A DNA stretch of 33,724 nucleotides. Source: an uncultured Collinsella sp. (GTDB taxonomy: Bacteria; Actinomycetota; Coriobacteriia; Coriobacteriales; Coriobacteriaceae). The stretch spans positions 1 to 33,724 of the forward strand of contig CATWCP010000009.1 in the NCBI GenBank assembly GCA_958349325.1, given 5' to 3'. Shown here one piece after another: positions 32,259 to 33,724 of the stretch (position 1 is the stretch's first letter; each line of letters opens with the position of its first letter). The notes below the pieces were generated by a model. The model did no database searches, was not told where the DNA came from, and saw nothing but the letters and a program-made list of their open reading frames with translations. A program made the translations under genes and the position numbers.

Positions 32259-32309
32259 GGATACTCCTAACTCATACATCTGCAGTATACGCAGGCGGCA
32301 GGCATAGTC

Positions 32310-32891
32310 CTATACGAACCGGTCGGGATAGAGGGTCTTATAGCGAACCCAGGCATTATTGACACGAATCAAATAGGCTTGTGTCTCGGGGAAGGTAATC
32401 GCGTTGTGAAGCGACGTGTTTTGCTGCGCCCACCCATCGACATTGCCCATTCCGGCATTGTAAGCAGCAATAGCGCTATCCGTCGAGCCATTGAAATATG
32501 TCAGCAGGTACGAAAGGTACGCGCACCCAAATTCGATATTCGTAGCGGGGTCATTCAGGTTATCGGCAGAATACTCGTCCCCATCGACAAGGCCCTTGGC
32601 GATCATGTCCTCAGCGGTTTCGGGCATAAGCTGCATGAGACCTTGGGCGCCCTGGTTTGATTCCGCCTCGGGATCCCAGTTTGATTCCGACTTGATGACG
32701 GCACACACCAGATACGGATCGAGATTATGTGAAATACTGGACTGCTTTACATACGCCTCATAGTCAATCGGATAGAGCGGTTTAAAGAAAGCGGCGGGAG
32801 CACACGAGTAAACGAGCGAGATAAGGCCAAAGACGAAAACGACTGCCAGCGGTACAAGGCGATACCACGTAAAGAAACGCGTCTTAGGCAT
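32310..32891 (-). CDS. Membrane-anchored lytic transglycosylase (SLT domain)
   Basis: Predicted to cleave peptidoglycan glycan strands at the outer face of the membrane. The 193 residues consist of a positively charged start, one membrane segment (about 11-30, ending YSCAPAA) and an SLT domain: catalytic glutamate in IKSESNW (Glu69), QGAQGLMQLMPETA, the NDPATNIEFGCAYLSYLL motif and AIAAYNAGMGNV. No lipobox is convincing, so anchoring is by the helix. Its ATG lies within the end of coaE (8-nt overlap ATGCCTAA), an odd partner for a coenzyme A gene. uvrB follows 51 nt later. Confidence 0.9.
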   Translation of the reverse strand: MPKTRFFTWYRLVPLAVVFVFGLISLVYSCAPAAFFKPLYPIDYEAYVKQSSISHNLDPYLVCAVIKSESNWDPEAESNQGAQGLMQLMPETAEDMIAKGLVDGDEYSADNLNDPATNIEFGCAYLSYLLTYFNGSTDSAIAAYNAGMGNVDGWAQQNTSLHNAITFPETQAYLIRVNNAWVRYKTLYPDRFV

Positions 32892-33525
32892 CTATCGTCC
32901 CCTTATCCGTAGCGTCCATAAGGCCATGGCGAGCAAGCCACGCATCCAGTTGTTCAAAGAGCGAGCTGTCGCCCGCTGCGTTATCAATCACGGTCGTGGC
33001 GAGACGGCAAAGCGAAGACTCATCGGGTTGGCAAGCACAGCGAGCATCAAAATCGGATGCCTCCATACCGCGGTGAATAGCGCGTTCACGGCGGACCGCC
33101 AAAGGAGCGCTAACAACCATAATTTCATCCGCAAGGCCAAAGGCATCCTCAAAGCCAGTCGGAGCAGATACTTCGACCGCTGCAAAGGGATAGCGGGGAG
33201 ACGAAACCGTACAGCAGACAGGATCGAGAATCCTCAGGGAAAGCTGCTCAATGAGAACGGGGTGCACAATGCCATTGAGCCTTGCAACCGTATCGGGAGA
33301 GACAAAAGCTCGAGAAGCGAGGATGTTACGTCGAACGCCGCCCTCCTCGTCCAAAATATCCCAGCCAAACTCTTCAGCAAGAGCATTGACGATATCCGAC
33401 CCCGGCACGTACAGCGATTTGGCAAGAACGTCTAAATCGATAAGCAGGGCTCCGCGAGATTCCAGATAGCGGCAGGCAGTCGATTTACCCGAAGCAATAT
33501 TGCCCAAAACAAAAACGGTAAACAT
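32884..33525 (-). CDS. coaE: Dephospho-CoA kinase
   Basis: Catalyses the last step of coenzyme A synthesis, phosphorylation of dephospho-CoA. The 213 residues start with the P-loop LGNIASGKST (7-16), followed by LIDLDVLAKSLYVPGS (substrate aspartates), RNILASRAFVSP, LNGIVHPVLIEQL and the lid-type C-terminal ATTVIDNAAGDSSLFEQLD. The lid region (EASDFDARCACQPDESS) is divergent from the common RxxxQ pattern but recognisable. ATG 33525 has GGGAGG five bases upstream; a TTG at 33528 also reads in frame but is not needed. The coaE-uvrB neighbourhood is common in actinobacteria. Confidence 0.9.
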   Translation of the reverse strand: MFTVFVLGNIASGKSTACRYLESRGALLIDLDVLAKSLYVPGSDIVNALAEEFGWDILDEEGGVRRNILASRAFVSPDTVARLNGIVHPVLIEQLSLRILDPVCCTVSSPRYPFAAVEVSAPTGFEDAFGLADEIMVVSAPLAVRRERAIHRGMEASDFDARCACQPDESSLCRLATTVIDNAAGDSSLFEQLDAWLARHGLMDATDKGTIDA

Positions 33526-33565
33526 CAAGGCCTCCCTAACGTCAATGCGAGTTATTATCGCGCAA

Positions 33566-33595
33566 ATACTAAGCGACGGTTCAAAAAACAGCCAA
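33566..33595 (-). promoter_or_regulatory. Candidate promoter of coaE-slt-uvrB
   Basis: On the minus strand TTGGCT (33595-33590), an 18-nt spacer and TAGTAT (33571-33566) lie about 40 nt before the coaE ATG, in an AT-richer stretch. Each hexamer matches the consensus at four of six positions. Confidence 0.35.
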
Positions 33596-33651
33596 ACAGT
33601 AAGAGAGTCAAAGGAAGGGCCCGTTCACAAGGCACAGCTTGTATATTACGC

Positions 33652-33682
33652 AAAAAGGGGGAGGCCGCCAGGCCTCCCCCTT
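33652..33682 (-). terminator. Rho-independent terminator of a gene beyond the right edge
   Basis: A perfect 12-bp stem (33682-33671 with 33666-33655, 4-nt loop) with GGGGG/CCCCC is followed on the minus strand by TTTTTG (33656-33651, partly in the stem). It must end a minus-strand gene whose body lies past 33724. Confidence 0.88.
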
Positions 33683-33724
33683 CTCAGTTCAAGCGTACGG
33701 CTCGGTGCCGTCCACCGGTCAGCG

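Noticed and set aside
33684..33724. Possible C-terminal fragment (ending in RAVRLN then TGA) of a minus-strand gene entering from the right
   Set aside because: Only about 12 codons are visible, which is too few to choose the frame. The terminator at 33652-33682 shows that some gene must end near here.
1..33724. tRNA, rRNA, CRISPR arrays, insertion sequences or prophage genes
   Set aside because: I looked for cloverleaf patterns, regularly spaced direct repeats and transposase or integrase motifs on both strands and saw none; a dedicated scan could still find a small RNA.

Overview
The window looks like core chromosome of a moderately high-GC Gram-positive of the Actinomycetota, most probably class Coriobacteriia and plausibly a gut Collinsella. 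This is inferred from gene content and order, Tat-type lipoprotein export, AAGGAG-type ribosome binding sites and the codon usage; no database search was possible. Twenty-three of the 26 genes called are on the minus strand. The three on the plus strand form a small island near the right end.

Layout, left to right (minus-strand transcription runs right to left). Positions 95-5393 hold central glycolysis: gap as its own unit with a terminator, then pgk-tpiA-gpmI packed as an operon, then secG, with clear terminators after gap, gpmI and secG. Positions 5439-7277 hold whiA and rapZ. Positions 7308-18030 hold one long transport and catabolic operon. Read in transcription order it encodes a Tat-exported solute-binding lipoprotein (family 5), a DppB-type permease, a permease fused to an ATPase, a second ATPase, an acetylxylan-esterase-family hydrolase, a shortened paralogue of it that has lost the nucleophile serine, an N-acetylneuraminate lyase-type aldolase (NanA), a ROK kinase (NanK) and ManNAc-6-P epimerase (NanE). 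The sensible reading is import and breakdown of sialic acid, perhaps O-acetylated, to GlcNAc-6-P. The deacetylase and deaminase steps (NagA, NagB) and any sialidase are not in view.

Positions 18064-25886 hold uvrC, murJ, ybaK and uvrA. MurJ carries an acidic cytoplasmic extension of about 245 residues with three threonine-centred repeats. Positions 26061-29966 are the plus-strand island: an Mrp/NBP35-type Fe-S carrier ATPase followed by two unrelated FAD-dependent oxidoreductases. A strong bidirectional terminator separates it from uvrB, slt and coaE (30018-33525), again on the minus strand. The three UvrABC excision-repair genes therefore lie within 14 kb but in separate transcription units.

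The most interesting points are these: the catalytically incapacitated esterase paralogue inside the sialic-acid operon; a 110-nt near-perfect hairpin between nanA and nanK whose non-Watson-Crick positions are all G-U when read on the plus strand; a set of intergenic hairpins dividing the operon into modules; paired inverted repeats and two candidate promoters in front of the operon, one sharing a 10-mer with a palindrome upstream of gap; and the repeated DETAVFL motif in MurJ, which resembles phospho-threonine motifs read by FHA domains.
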